From contig JBJOQO010000010.1 of NCBI GenBank assembly GCA_046049865.1, positions 1 to 64,000 on the forward strand: a DNA stretch of 64,000 nt. Direction: 5' to 3'. This document shows positions 51,271 to 60,192 of the stretch, piece by piece. Made by a program: the position numbers and the translations under genes. The DNA comes from JANPCX01 sp046049865. GTDB taxonomy: Bacteria > Pseudomonadota > Gammaproteobacteria > Burkholderiales > Burkholderiaceae_C. The notes under the pieces were generated by a model. That model saw only the letters and a program-made list of their open reading frames with translations, had not been told where the DNA came from and made no database searches. Every line of letters starts with the position of its first letter. Within the stretch, counting starts at the first letter, position 1.

Positions 51271-54200
51271 TCAGCGATCTGACACCTTCAACTCCGCGCT
51301 GGACACCAGTCGGCTCGCCACCTTGGACTCGCTCAAACTGGTCGGCGGCAACCACAGTTCAATCACACCGATTCGCCGGTTGGGTTGGCTATCAGGCAGG
51401 TTGCGAATCCAAACTTGATCGCCGCCAGCAGGAGTTGATTTTTTCTCCGCTGCTGAATTCGCCGAGCCCTCAGCGGGCGTCTGAGTCAGGCGAGGTTGGA
51501 GCAAGCCGACCAGCACTTCGGCGCAGCGGCGGCTGCTCGGATCGTGCAGCAAAAAGGTGGGTTTGGGCCAGGGCGCAGGTCGACGCTGTTGGCGCACCTC
51601 GGCACTGCGCGAGACATTTTCGATGGGCGCCAATTGCAAGCCCACACCACCCGGCAAGTCGAGCAGCACCTGGCGCCATTGGTTGGCCACACGCAAACTG
51701 GTTTCGTCGTAGACCTGCACGTAAAGAATGGTGCGCTCACTGGGTAGGTCGCGTTTACAAGCATCGGTGAGGGTTCGCGCGGCCAACGAAACCGCGCGCG
51801 TGGGAGCAGCCAAACCGGAAGCGGCCGGTGGCGTCCCCTGGGCAGAAGCCGCTACAACGTCAACCCCGGCGGGCACTGGCGTGCCGGACGCGCCCGGCGT
51901 GACCGTTGGTGTCGCGGTCATGGCGGTGCCGTCGGTTTGACCAGGGTCACTCGTTGCTGGCGCGGACGCAGTCGTGACGACGCGCTGGTCCTTTCCGCCC
52001 CACAACGAAGCGAGCTGTGCGTTGAGTTGATGCAGCGTTTTGCGCGCCTCGGCAGACTGGTTCTCGGGTGTGGTGCGGGGGTGCCAGTAGTCCAGGGTGG
52101 TTTGTTGCTCGGGATCTTTGTTCAGTTTGGTGCACAGGTCATTGGTCAAACGTTGTTCGGCCGCTTGGCACTCACTGCCCGGGGCGGCCGCTTTGAAACA
52201 CTCGCGGTTCAGCCGAGCAACGACAAGATCAAGCCCACCTTTTTCCAAGGGCCTCAAAGCGGGCGAGCCCCGCAAGTCAAGCAAACGCGAGGTTTGGGCC
52301 ACCACATGGTCGGGCACGTTGGGGCACGCACCGTCCAGGCCTTGCAGGCCTTTGCTGGTGTCGAGCAACATCTGGCGCACCTCGATTTGTTCGTCGTTTT
52401 GGCGGCGTTGCACTTGGTCTTGTACCTGCCACAGCGACAACAGCAGCGTGCCTGAAGCGCCCAAGCCCAATGTGGTGCCGATGGCGGTCGCGCGCGCAGA
52501 TCGCCGCCACAGCGGTTCTGTATTGGTTTTGGCGGCGTCCATGGATTCGGTAGCGTGGCGCAATCTGGCGGCGACTTTCAGTGCATGACGGGCGGGTCGG
52601 CTCCAGCCTGGCAACTGGGCCAACCAACTGTCATGCATGGCGCGGCCAAAGTCTTCGCCCAAGCGGTGGTAACTCTCCCACTGCGCTTCGTCGAAGGACT
52701 GGTCGCCGGTGGACTCGTGCGGGAAGGCGGGGTTTTTCTGCGCATAGGCCAGCACGTCTACGTTCAACTCGTCGTGCAAATTAGGCTTGACGACCAAGAG
52801 CGTGCCTTCGGGTCGCACGGGGCGACCTGATACGCTGTCGATGCGCTCTCGGTAACGAATGCGGGCGAGCAATACGCCGCGGCAAGAGTGGTTGTTGGCC
52901 ATGTCCTCAGGCGACACCACGGTCAGCTCGGTGCCCGCCAAACTGAAGAGGTCGGCGGCTTCTTCGCGGGTATAAAAATCAATCTCGGCGCCAAAGTCGA
53001 TGCGTGCTTTGCGAACCAGGTTTTCGATGTCGCCAAATTTGTAGTCGACATCACAACTGCCATCGGACAAGATGATGAAGTCCAGTTCGCGTTTGAGCAG
53101 TGCGTAAACAGCGGTGTTCTCGAAATGGCCGCCGTCTGAGAGGTACCACCAAGGCCGCTCCACGCCAAAAAAAGTGGCCGAGGCTTCGCTGCTGAGCATC
53201 AGGGGTTTGGGCAAACAACGCCATGCAAAACGGCTCAACCATTTGAGCTGGACCTGCTCTTTCGGCGCACGCACCCACAAACCCAAACGAACACCCAGAA
53301 AATAGATCAACAAGGCCAAACCGCGTGAGGTGTAGGAACCTGCGCCAGGCGAAGCTGCCGCCCCGGAGACCGCCACCCAGCGCCCCAAGGTGCCAGCGTC
53401 GTATGAATCGTGGGCCGGCATAAAACCGTCTCTGCCGACTTCAATGCCTCGCCAAGTAGCGGTCACCGACGCCCCCTTGCGATCCGCGTTGTAGAGGCCA
53501 CTTTTCCCGTCGCGGGTCTGGTTCAAACAGGTGTTGACCAAATGAATGGGGCCGCCGTGTTTTTCGGGCTGGTAGTGGGACAGACGCGCATCGTCGCCGT
53601 CCACCACGGCCGTCACATTGGCCTCACGCTGCGAGCTGCTGGCCGCATCAAAAGCGGCTCCTTTCAAAACACGATTGGGGTTGCCCACGGCGAGGTAAGC
53701 GCGCGTCAGGCGGGCTCGATAAAAACTGTGCAGAGAGGAGGTGTTGGCCATTTGGGCGTTGCTCGCTGTGAGCAACATCCACAGCAACCACACAACCAAC
53801 ACCACGGCCGCACGCATCCAGGCGGGCACGCCCACAAACACGGCAAAGGTGTCGAGCTCAAAGACAAACCACTGCAGCAGTGCCAGCCACAACAAAACCA
53901 AGACCACAAGGCCCAAGATGCTTGCAAGGTTGAGCAAACGCGGCAACCACTGGCTGGCCCGGTTGCCCGTTTCAGCAGCCATTTGTTGCAGCGGTTGCAT
54001 CAAGCTGCGCAGCAGCAGCAAAGCCACGCCCCCGGCACCTGCGCCGCCCCATAGCCACGACTGCTTGGCCTGAAACTCTTGCATCAGCCACCAACTGGCC
54101 AAGTCCAAGAGGCCCAAACCAGCCAAGGCCAATGCGCAAAGACTGACCACACGCAGACTTCGGGTCAGCACATTACGCACCCTTGCCACGGCCAAACTCC

Positions 54201-55167
54201 ATGCATCCTGTTGTGTGGCCAACCATGCCTGTGCGGCCACTTGCCCGATGACGGAAGAGATCAGCGCCACCACGGCTGCTGTCGGCCATGTCAGGCCGTT
54301 TTGCACGATGTTGAAGGTGCCCTGTGTATGTGCCGTTTGAAGCAAAACAAGCGCCACGCCCGCCATCACAAACACCAACAACACGTCTCGCACCGGCACG
54401 CGTTTTTTGCTGGCAGACGCGAGTCCCTCGGTGGAAGTGGCGCTTGCCGCATCCGGGCCATCGCGTGCCGCCCAATAGCCCGTGATCAAACCCGGCCCGC
54501 AGGCCAACCACAACAAAGCGGCGGTGGTCCACCACACCGTCATCCAGGGCTCCCAGCCCTTGACTTGTAAAACCTGGGTGCTGTGTTGCCAGACATGGGG
54601 CGCGATCACCACCAGGCCCAGCAGCATGCAAGCAAACATGAACTCAAAATGAATGGCGAGCAAGGCCCGCATGTAGGTGACGACCGCCATACCAATGTCG
54701 CGCGAACCGGCGGGTGTGAGGTAGCGGCCATAACGGCGTAACCATTGCAAAGCGGGTGAGTCGCTCTGCGCCAGTTGCGCTTGGGCTTCGTTGGCGCCAT
54801 GCCGCTGTATCAGCCGCCCCCACATGCCAGCCGTATAGCCGCCACCGGAGACGCTGGAGAGGTAGTCGATGCGACCAAGCAATCCGTCCGTCACCAAAGA
54901 ACGTTTGTCAGGCGCTTGATGCCCCGGGTGGTTGGCGCTTTTGCTTTGCGCCAAACCACGCAACAAACCCAGGGCAAACGTCGCGCTGCGCACCCCACCC
55001 CCTGATAGCGCCAGGCCCACCCGAGGCAACCTCAGTTCGTCTGAGTTGGATGCGGCCTCAGGGCCCAACACCTGGGCGCGACGCTGCTGCAACGCATGGC
55101 GTTCGGCATCAAACAGGGCATGGGTGGCGTTGATCTCGTCGGCCGCAGCCGTGTGGGGGATGGTCAT
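51271..55167 (-). CDS. Very large membrane patatin-like phospholipase
   Basis: A 1298-residue protein. The N-terminal patatin half-site has the oxyanion loop ALSGGGVRSATFALG (residues 53-67) and nucleophile Ser107 in SSVSGGGY (GxSxG variant). A block of about eight hydrophobic segments (about 165-490) follows, then the dyad aspartate Asp678 in LSDGGHFENTAVYALL. So the catalytic fold is split by a membrane block. After another span near 930 there is a Pro/Thr/Ala-rich linker (about 1090-1160) and a final beta-alpha domain with TILYVQVYDETSLRVAN. This suggests a membrane-bound lipid hydrolase with an outside sensing part. The start MTIPHTAA is chosen because the upstream frame runs through a palindrome. 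Substrate is unknown. Confidence 0.85.
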   Translation of the reverse strand: MTIPHTAAADEINATHALFDAERHALQQRRAQVLGPEAASNSDELRLPRVGLALSGGGVRSATFALGLLRGLAQSKSANHPGHQAPDKRSLVTDGLLGRIDYLSSVSGGGYTAGMWGRLIQRHGANEAQAQLAQSDSPALQWLRRYGRYLTPAGSRDIGMAVVTYMRALLAIHFEFMFACMLLGLVVIAPHVWQHSTQVLQVKGWEPWMTVWWTTAALLWLACGPGLITGYWAARDGPDAASATSTEGLASASKKRVPVRDVLLVFVMAGVALVLLQTAHTQGTFNIVQNGLTWPTAAVVALISSVIGQVAAQAWLATQQDAWSLAVARVRNVLTRSLRVVSLCALALAGLGLLDLASWWLMQEFQAKQSWLWGGAGAGGVALLLLRSLMQPLQQMAAETGNRASQWLPRLLNLASILGLVVLVLLWLALLQWFVFELDTFAVFVGVPAWMRAAVVLVVWLLWMLLTASNAQMANTSSLHSFYRARLTRAYLAVGNPNRVLKGAAFDAASSSQREANVTAVVDGDDARLSHYQPEKHGGPIHLVNTCLNQTRDGKSGLYNADRKGASVTATWRGIEVGRDGFMPAHDSYDAGTLGRWVAVSGAAASPGAGSYTSRGLALLIYFLGVRLGLWVRAPKEQVQLKWLSRFAWRCLPKPLMLSSEASATFFGVERPWWYLSDGGHFENTAVYALLKRELDFIILSDGSCDVDYKFGDIENLVRKARIDFGAEIDFYTREEAADLFSLAGTELTVVSPEDMANNHSCRGVLLARIRYRERIDSVSGRPVRPEGTLLVVKPNLHDELNVDVLAYAQKNPAFPHESTGDQSFDEAQWESYHRLGEDFGRAMHDSWLAQLPGWSRPARHALKVAARLRHATESMDAAKTNTEPLWRRSARATAIGTTLGLGASGTLLLSLWQVQDQVQRRQNDEQIEVRQMLLDTSKGLQGLDGACPNVPDHVVAQTSRLLDLRGSPALRPLEKGGLDLVVARLNRECFKAAAPGSECQAAEQRLTNDLCTKLNKDPEQQTTLDYWHPRTTPENQSAEARKTLHQLNAQLASLWGGKDQRVVTTASAPATSDPGQTDGTAMTATPTVTPGASGTPVPAGVDVVAASAQGTPPAASGLAAPTRAVSLAARTLTDACKRDLPSERTILYVQVYDETSLRVANQWRQVLLDLPGGVGLQLAPIENVSRSAEVRQQRRPAPWPKPTFLLHDPSSRRCAEVLVGLLQPRLTQTPAEGSANSAAEKKSTPAGGDQVWIRNLPDSQPNRRIGVIELWLPPTSLSESKVASRLVSSAELKVSDR

Positions 55168-55188
55168 GCAGGGGCCTCCATCGCCGAG

Positions 55189-55352
55189 CTGGTGCTGCAT
55201 TTCACCAAAACGTTGACATGAAATCGATGGCTTCGTTCGCCAGGCTAGGCGCAAACCACAGCGATACCCCGTGGTGTCGCGTGGATTTGCAACGACGCAT
55301 GGCGGGCGAAGGCGCGATTTCATGTCAACGTTTTGGTGAAAGGCAGCACCAG
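55189..55352. repeat. 164-bp near-perfect inverted repeat upstream of the patatin gene
   Basis: Arms 55189-55226 and 55315-55352 match in inverted orientation at 37 of 38 positions (mismatch at 55199/55342). The inner 88 bases also pair in part (CTTCGTTCGCCA against TGGCGGGCGAAG). The whole could fold as one long cruciform or hairpin. No transposase is present. It may be a small MITE or a regulatory structure; its inner end is 22 bases before the patatin ATG. Confidence 0.75.
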
Positions 55353-55398
55353 AGTCAGCGTGGCGGAACTATAGGCGCGTGTAGCGCCCGGGCCATCC

Positions 55399-56115
55399 CT
55401 AACCCGGCGAATCACTGAACAGCGAAACAACACCCTTGGGCGTGTGAAATTTTGCGTGCCAGCGGTGTCGCTCAGTGGGCATCACTCGTTCAACACCAAC
55501 ACCTTGCCAACCAATCGCTGCGTAGCTTGCGGGCAAAATGCTGTTGTTTGGCGCGAGCAAGCTCAGCTCAAGCAGCTCCACCCCACTGGCGGGCAGTCGC
55601 CAACCCAGTGAGCCTTCGGGCCACTCGATCAATGTGGGAAGGCAACCGCCTTCGGCCAGTTCTCCACTGTCTAGAACCGTCAAGCGCCAATGCAACTCAC
55701 CTGTCGCGGTGACACGGCTCATGGCAACCACAGGGCCTGGGTCGCGACCCAGCGCGCGCCAGGTGGCCAAATCTCCGTTCAGGTTCGTGGTGCGAAGCAC
55801 AGCGTGCACAAGCTGCGGCTGGTGGGCCACTGCCGCTTGCATGGCCGACTCGTCCAAGCCGAACCAGCGTCGCCTCGGTAGCGGTTTGGCGGTGGGGTCG
55901 ATCGCAATGATCTCTGCGTAAACACCTGGCCACTGGTGTCCCGCAACGGAGAACAAACGGTTGTGCGTGCCCATCTTGGTATGAACGCCGCCGGGGCCGG
56001 GCGTGATACCCAGCGTCGCCTCGCACCACTGCACCCCTTGCGCAAGGCTGCTGGCTGCGATCACGAGGTGATCTAGAGCGACAGCGGGAGATGTGATCTG
56101 GCCCCGTGTGTTCAT
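55399..56115 (-). CDS. VOC-superfamily (glyoxalase-like) protein
   Basis: A 238-residue protein beginning LDHLVIAASSLAQGVQWCEATLG, the start of the glyoxalase-like (VOC) fold of the PF13468 type, with a second half about 130-235. Members bind a divalent metal, but the reaction here is unknown. It lies seven bases after the PhzF gene and is the last gene of the six-gene operon. Confidence 0.8.
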   Translation of the reverse strand: MNTRGQITSPAVALDHLVIAASSLAQGVQWCEATLGITPGPGGVHTKMGTHNRLFSVAGHQWPGVYAEIIAIDPTAKPLPRRRWFGLDESAMQAAVAHQPQLVHAVLRTTNLNGDLATWRALGRDPGPVVAMSRVTATGELHWRLTVLDSGELAEGGCLPTLIEWPEGSLGWRLPASGVELLELSLLAPNNSILPASYAAIGWQGVGVERVMPTERHRWHAKFHTPKGVVSLFSDSPG

Positions 56116-56122
56116 GCGGGGC

Positions 56123-56965
56123 TCACAAAGTCAGTTGCCCCTTGATGCAGGCTGCCACATGGCCGCCCACCCACACCGTCTCGCCCTCCTGTTCAATGTG
56201 CACACGCCCCCGGCGGCCCAGGGCTGTGCCTTGGCTGGCGACGTAGGAACCCGGTGCGCGGCCACTTCCAATGAGCCACTGCGCCAAACTGGCATTGAGG
56301 CTGCCGGTGACGGGATCTTCGTTCACACCTTGTCCTGGCGCAAAAGCTCTTACCTCGAATTGGGCTTCATCCCCATCCTCTGCTGTCCATGGCCCCACCA
56401 CACCGACTTTGTATGAACCCATGGCCATGAAGTCCGGCCTCAAAGCCAACACCTGGGACCGGTTGTCCAGCAAAACTGCCACCCAGCCTGGGCCGTTGTC
56501 CACCCACTCGGCGGCCAATAACTCCTTCTCCGACAAACGCAGCGCACGGGCCAAGGCCGCATGCACCTCGGAAATGACAGGCCCGCAGCGCCGAAGCGGT
56601 GGTGCGGCGAAAGCCAAGCGAAGGCCATCTTTGCGCACCGCCACCAAGCCCACGCCACATTCTTGAACCACATGTTTGCCCTTTGTCTGCCCGCCTTGCG
56701 CCAGCCACACATGGCAACTGCCTAAGGTGGGGTGACCGGCAAAGGGCAACTCGCCACCGGGGGTGAAGATGCGCACGCGGTAGTCGGCCTCGGGGTGGGT
56801 GGGACGAAGCAAGAACGTGGTTTCCGACAGATTCGTCCACTTGGCAAATCGGACCATTTGATCGTCGCTGAGTTCATCCGCACCGACGACCACGGCCAAG
56901 GGATTGCCGCGCGTGGGCGTGTCAGTGAACACGTCTACTTGATGAAAGGCAAAGGTTGCACTCAT
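56123..56965 (-). CDS. PhzF-family protein
   Basis: A 280-residue protein with the diaminopimelate-epimerase fold. The PhzF start VDVFTDTPTRGNPLAVV, the catalytic-type glutamate in WTNLSETTFLL and the GGELPFAGHPTLGSCH loop are present. PhzF isomerises trans-2,3-dihydro-3-hydroxyanthranilate in phenazine makers; most relatives, including this one with no phz genes around, have unknown substrates. It overlaps the aminotransferase gene by ATGA (56962-56965). Confidence 0.9.
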   Translation of the reverse strand: MSATFAFHQVDVFTDTPTRGNPLAVVVGADELSDDQMVRFAKWTNLSETTFLLRPTHPEADYRVRIFTPGGELPFAGHPTLGSCHVWLAQGGQTKGKHVVQECGVGLVAVRKDGLRLAFAAPPLRRCGPVISEVHAALARALRLSEKELLAAEWVDNGPGWVAVLLDNRSQVLALRPDFMAMGSYKVGVVGPWTAEDGDEAQFEVRAFAPGQGVNEDPVTGSLNASLAQWLIGSGRAPGSYVASQGTALGRRGRVHIEQEGETVWVGGHVAACIKGQLTL

Positions 56966-58152
56966 GCGGCTTTCTCAGCCACAGCAGCCAAGGCTTGGGC
57001 CAAGAGTGCCACCCCTTGTGTGATGCGTGCCGCGTCCACGGTGACGAAACTCAGGCGCAAAGTATTGTGAGCGGGCTCACCTGCATAGAAGGGCTCTCCG
57101 GGCACAAACGCCATGCCCAACTCAACCGCCAGGGGCAACAAGGCCATGGTGTCCACATGGGCGGGCAGCTGCAGCCAGAAGAACATGCCGCCGCTAGGCA
57201 CCTCCCAGTGGCAACCCGGCGGCATGTGCAACGCCAGCGCCTGCTGCATGGCGTCACGCCGCTGTTTGTACTGAAAGCGAATGGTCGGCACGTGGTCGTC
57301 CAGAAAGCCCTGCTTGATCACTTCGTGCACCACACGCTGGTTGAAACCAGGGGTGTGCAAATCCGCCGCTTGTTTGGCTTGCAGCAGTTTGGGCATCAAG
57401 GTTTTGGGCGCGACGACATATCCCAAACGCAAACCCGGGGCCAGTACTTTGGAGAAGGAACCCAAGTACACCGTGCCCTCGGCCCAGCGCGAGGCCAACG
57501 AGGGCGGTGGCGCTTGGTCAAACCACAGATCGCCGTAGGGGTTGTCTTCCACCAAGGGCAAATTCAGTTGCTGTGCTTGCGCGACCAAAGCCGCGCGGCG
57601 GGTTTCGCTCAAACACCGCCCGCTGGGGTTTTGAAAGTTGGGCACGGTGTAGAAGAAACGTGCGCCTTGGACTTGGTGCAGGGCCTCTGGCGACGGGCCT
57701 TCACCGTCACTGGCGACAGCGACAAACTCGGGCTCATAAGGCGCGAAGGCTTGCAGTGCCCCAAGGTAAGTCGGCGTTTCGACGGCGACTTGACTGCCGG
57801 CATCAATGAGCACCTTGCCCACCAAGTCCAGGCCCTGCTGGGAGCCGGTGGTGATGAGCACTTGATCCGCATCCACCCGCATGCCCTGGGTCAGCAAATG
57901 CTCGGCCACCCATTCACGCAGCGGGGCATAACCCTCGCTGGCGGCGTATTGCAAGGCTTCGCGCGGCGCTTCAAGCAGCACACGGTCGCAGGCTTGGCGC
58001 ATGGCTTCAACTGGAAAGGTGTCGGGCGAGGGCAGGCCGCCAGCCAAGGAAATGATGCCGGGTTTCTCGGTCACTTTGAGAATTTCACGAATGATGGACG
58101 GGTTCATTCGCGCGGCGCGGCGGGCTTGGGTGAAGGGGCTGCTTGTCGTCAT
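56962..58152 (-). CDS. PLP-dependent aminotransferase (class I, 2-aminoadipate-type)
   Basis: A 396-residue fold-type I aminotransferase resembling LysN/2-aminoadipate and aromatic aminotransferases, with ISLAGGLPSPDTFPVE near the start, NPSGRCLS, EDNPYGDLWF and the PLP lysine in LGSFSKVLAPGLRLGYV. It has no DNA-binding domain, unlike the MocR regulator nearby. Its ATG is seven bases after the cupin gene. The amino acid substrate is not known. Confidence 0.9.
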   Translation of the reverse strand: MTTSSPFTQARRAARMNPSIIREILKVTEKPGIISLAGGLPSPDTFPVEAMRQACDRVLLEAPREALQYAASEGYAPLREWVAEHLLTQGMRVDADQVLITTGSQQGLDLVGKVLIDAGSQVAVETPTYLGALQAFAPYEPEFVAVASDGEGPSPEALHQVQGARFFYTVPNFQNPSGRCLSETRRAALVAQAQQLNLPLVEDNPYGDLWFDQAPPPSLASRWAEGTVYLGSFSKVLAPGLRLGYVVAPKTLMPKLLQAKQAADLHTPGFNQRVVHEVIKQGFLDDHVPTIRFQYKQRRDAMQQALALHMPPGCHWEVPSGGMFFWLQLPAHVDTMALLPLAVELGMAFVPGEPFYAGEPAHNTLRLSFVTVDAARITQGVALLAQALAAVAEKAA

Positions 58153-58159
58153 GGAAGGC

Positions 58160-58540
58160 TCAGGTCGAAGAAGAATCGGTCAATGAAGTGGTGTTGGTTT
58201 CACCGCCCTGTGGGCCATAAAAAATGACCCAGGTGATGAAGTCGTCGTCAAAACGTGTGAAGCGGTGTTCAACACCGGCCGGAACAAAGAGGCAGTCGCC
58301 GGGGCCGAAATTCTGTGTTTCACCGCCACAGAAAAATTCGCCCCGCCCTGCGACCACCACATACAACTCGTCTTGGGCATGGGGTGTTTGCAGGTCTTGC
58401 CCTTGAGGGCGGTACAGCTCCACCGACATCGAACCATGGCTCAACATGGTTGCGAAAGGTGCACCTTGCGGATAACGCGCGGTGGCCGCTGAGGGCAAGT
58501 GGCTCAAGGCTTGCTGGACGGTGATGTGGTGCAGGGTCAT
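58160..58540 (-). CDS. Cupin-domain protein
   Basis: A 126-residue single-domain cupin. The metal-binding motifs are HAQDELYVVVAGRGEF with GDCLFVPAGVEHRF following. It may be a small dioxygenase, isomerase or sensor. It overlaps the EamA gene by ATGA (58537-58540). Confidence 0.85.
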   Translation of the reverse strand: MTLHHITVQQALSHLPSAATARYPQGAPFATMLSHGSMSVELYRPQGQDLQTPHAQDELYVVVAGRGEFFCGGETQNFGPGDCLFVPAGVEHRFTRFDDDFITWVIFYGPQGGETNTTSLTDSSST

Positions 58541-59478
58541 GCTGATCGTGCTCCAGACCTGGTCGTGTTGACCGGCATTTTTTTACCGATGAAAACTGTG
58601 GCGATGACGGCCAGCGAGAACAACACGGTGGTGGCATCCAAACGTTCACCCAACACCGGCACCGCAAACAGCAGCGCCAAAAACGGCTGCACCAATTGCA
58701 CTTGGCTGACCCGCACAGTCCCGCCCAGGGCCAGTCCGCGGTACCAAGCAAAAAAGCCGAGCCACATCGAAAACACCGTGACATAGGCGAAGCCACCCCA
58801 GGCGGTCCAGCGCACGGGATTGGCGGCGAGGTTTGGCCAGGTCGCCCACATGGCCGGGGCGGTCAAGGGAAGGCTGGCCACCAGCACCCAGCAGATCACT
58901 TGTTCCGCCGGGACTTGCGAAGAAATCCGCGCACCCGCCACGTACCCGATCGACGCACTGGCCACGGACAACAATAACAAGCCGTCCGCCACCTGCCAAC
59001 GTCCAGCCCCTTGGTGCATGGCAAAACCCAGTACCAAAACGCACCCCAACACTGCACACAACCAAAATGCCTTCGAGGGTCGTTGCCGAAAGAAAAGGGC
59101 TGCGGCAATGGCCGTTCCCAAAGGCAAAACACCAGTGACCACCGCCGCATGCATGGCGTCCACCTGGCGCAGCGCCAATGAGAGAAAGAGTGGGAAACCC
59201 ACCACGGTGCCAGCGGCACAAACGGTCAACGCAGGCCAATGCCGTCGTGCCAACCCCGGCGCGGCAGTGAACCAGAGGTAAACGATGCTGAGCAAGGCCG
59301 CCACCGCGGCACGCCCTGCTGTGACAAAGAGCGGCGGCAACTGGGGTTCGCTGGCGGGGCCGACAGCCAAACGAGTCATTGGCAAAGTCATCGCAAAGAT
59401 GACCACACCGAGCAGGCCCAACCACAGGCCACGGATCTCGTTGTGCGTTGGCGTTCCAGCGCTGATGTGACTGCTCAT
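58537..59478 (-). CDS. EamA-family (DMT) exporter
   Basis: A 313-residue membrane protein with ten predicted spans in two EamA repeats. These exporters move amino acids and related metabolites out of the cell. The start MSSHISAGTPTHNEIRGLWL is chosen because it overlaps the lysE-type gene stop (ATGA, 59475-59478) and gives the usual length; a longer frame to 60000 lies inside the neighbour. Confidence 0.88.
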   Translation of the reverse strand: MSSHISAGTPTHNEIRGLWLGLLGVVIFAMTLPMTRLAVGPASEPQLPPLFVTAGRAAVAALLSIVYLWFTAAPGLARRHWPALTVCAAGTVVGFPLFLSLALRQVDAMHAAVVTGVLPLGTAIAAALFFRQRPSKAFWLCAVLGCVLVLGFAMHQGAGRWQVADGLLLLSVASASIGYVAGARISSQVPAEQVICWVLVASLPLTAPAMWATWPNLAANPVRWTAWGGFAYVTVFSMWLGFFAWYRGLALGGTVRVSQVQLVQPFLALLFAVPVLGERLDATTVLFSLAVIATVFIGKKMPVNTTRSGARSA

Positions 59479-60098
59479 GATGTCCACCCCATCCACAGCG
59501 CCGTGGCGGCCAACAGCAGCGCCATGCCGCGGTTGAAACCCAACAAGCGCTGTCCTTGCTGCAACCAAGAGCGCAGCGACGCGCCAATCAGTGCATATGT
59601 CAGGTTGCTGAAAAAAGCGAACAAGGCCATCACCATCAATACCAACACCAAGCGCTGCGAAAACTGTTCCGCAGCAGCGGCGCCGGTCGGCGTGACCCAA
59701 CCGGCAGTCAGCGCCAACGCCAGCGTCCAGGCCTTGATGTTGACGAACTGCAACAACACCCCCTGAACAAAACCCACGTGCAGGTTCGACGTTATTTGAT
59801 CTCGTCCCGTCTGCGGCCGAGCTCGCCACAACTTCCAGGCCAGCCACAGCAGCACCGTTACCCCCACCCAACGCACCACAGAACGCAGCACTGGCAGGGT
59901 CGTGAGCAAGGTGCCCAAGCCCAAAGCACAAGCCAGCATCAACAGCGTCCAACCCACGGGCACCGCGAACAAAAAGGCCCAGGTGCGACGTAAGCCCCAT
60001 TGCGCTGCCAAGGTGGTGGACAGCATGGTGTTAGGCCCCGGCGTGAAGCTCATGGCGGTGGCCAGCACCAGCAGGGCAGAGAGTTCTTGGCTTGACAT
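59475..60098 (-). CDS. LysE-family amino acid exporter
   Basis: A 207-residue six-span exporter with the family signature AMSFTPGPNTMLSTTLAAQWG near the start. It is the first gene of a six-gene operon and is divergent from the MocR regulator. The start MSSQELSALLVLATA is preferred; the upstream in-frame sequence crosses the operator. Confidence 0.9.
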   Translation of the reverse strand: MSSQELSALLVLATAMSFTPGPNTMLSTTLAAQWGLRRTWAFLFAVPVGWTLLMLACALGLGTLLTTLPVLRSVVRWVGVTVLLWLAWKLWRARPQTGRDQITSNLHVGFVQGVLLQFVNIKAWTLALALTAGWVTPTGAAAAEQFSQRLVLVLMVMALFAFFSNLTYALIGASLRSWLQQGQRLLGFNRGMALLLAATALWMGWTS

Positions 60099-60132
60099 CC
60101 TGGCAGTGTAGGCGGCAAGATCAATACAGCAA

Positions 60133-60169
60133 CAGTACAGATAAGCAACACATTGATTGATCTGTACTG
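60133..60169. promoter_or_regulatory. Inverted-repeat operator between the exporter operon and the MocR gene
   Basis: CAGTACAGAT (60133-60142) and ATCTGTACTG (60160-60169) are perfect 10-bp inverted copies with centres 27 bases apart. They lie in the 94-base gap between the two divergent starts. This is the expected form of a site for a dimeric GntR/MocR regulator. A TGTATTGAT-like box on the minus strand (near 60128) could be the operon -10. Confidence 0.75.
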
Positions 60170-60192
60170 CCACCTCGAGAAACACAGCACCC

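Noticed and set aside
55168..55323. Extra 52 codons at the start of the patatin gene
   Set aside because: The codons run through one side of the palindrome, and the family-like sequence begins after the ATG at 55167.
55189..55352. The palindrome as an integron attC site
   Set aside because: No clear RYYYAAC and GTTRRRY core pair in the right places and no integrase or cassette array is nearby.
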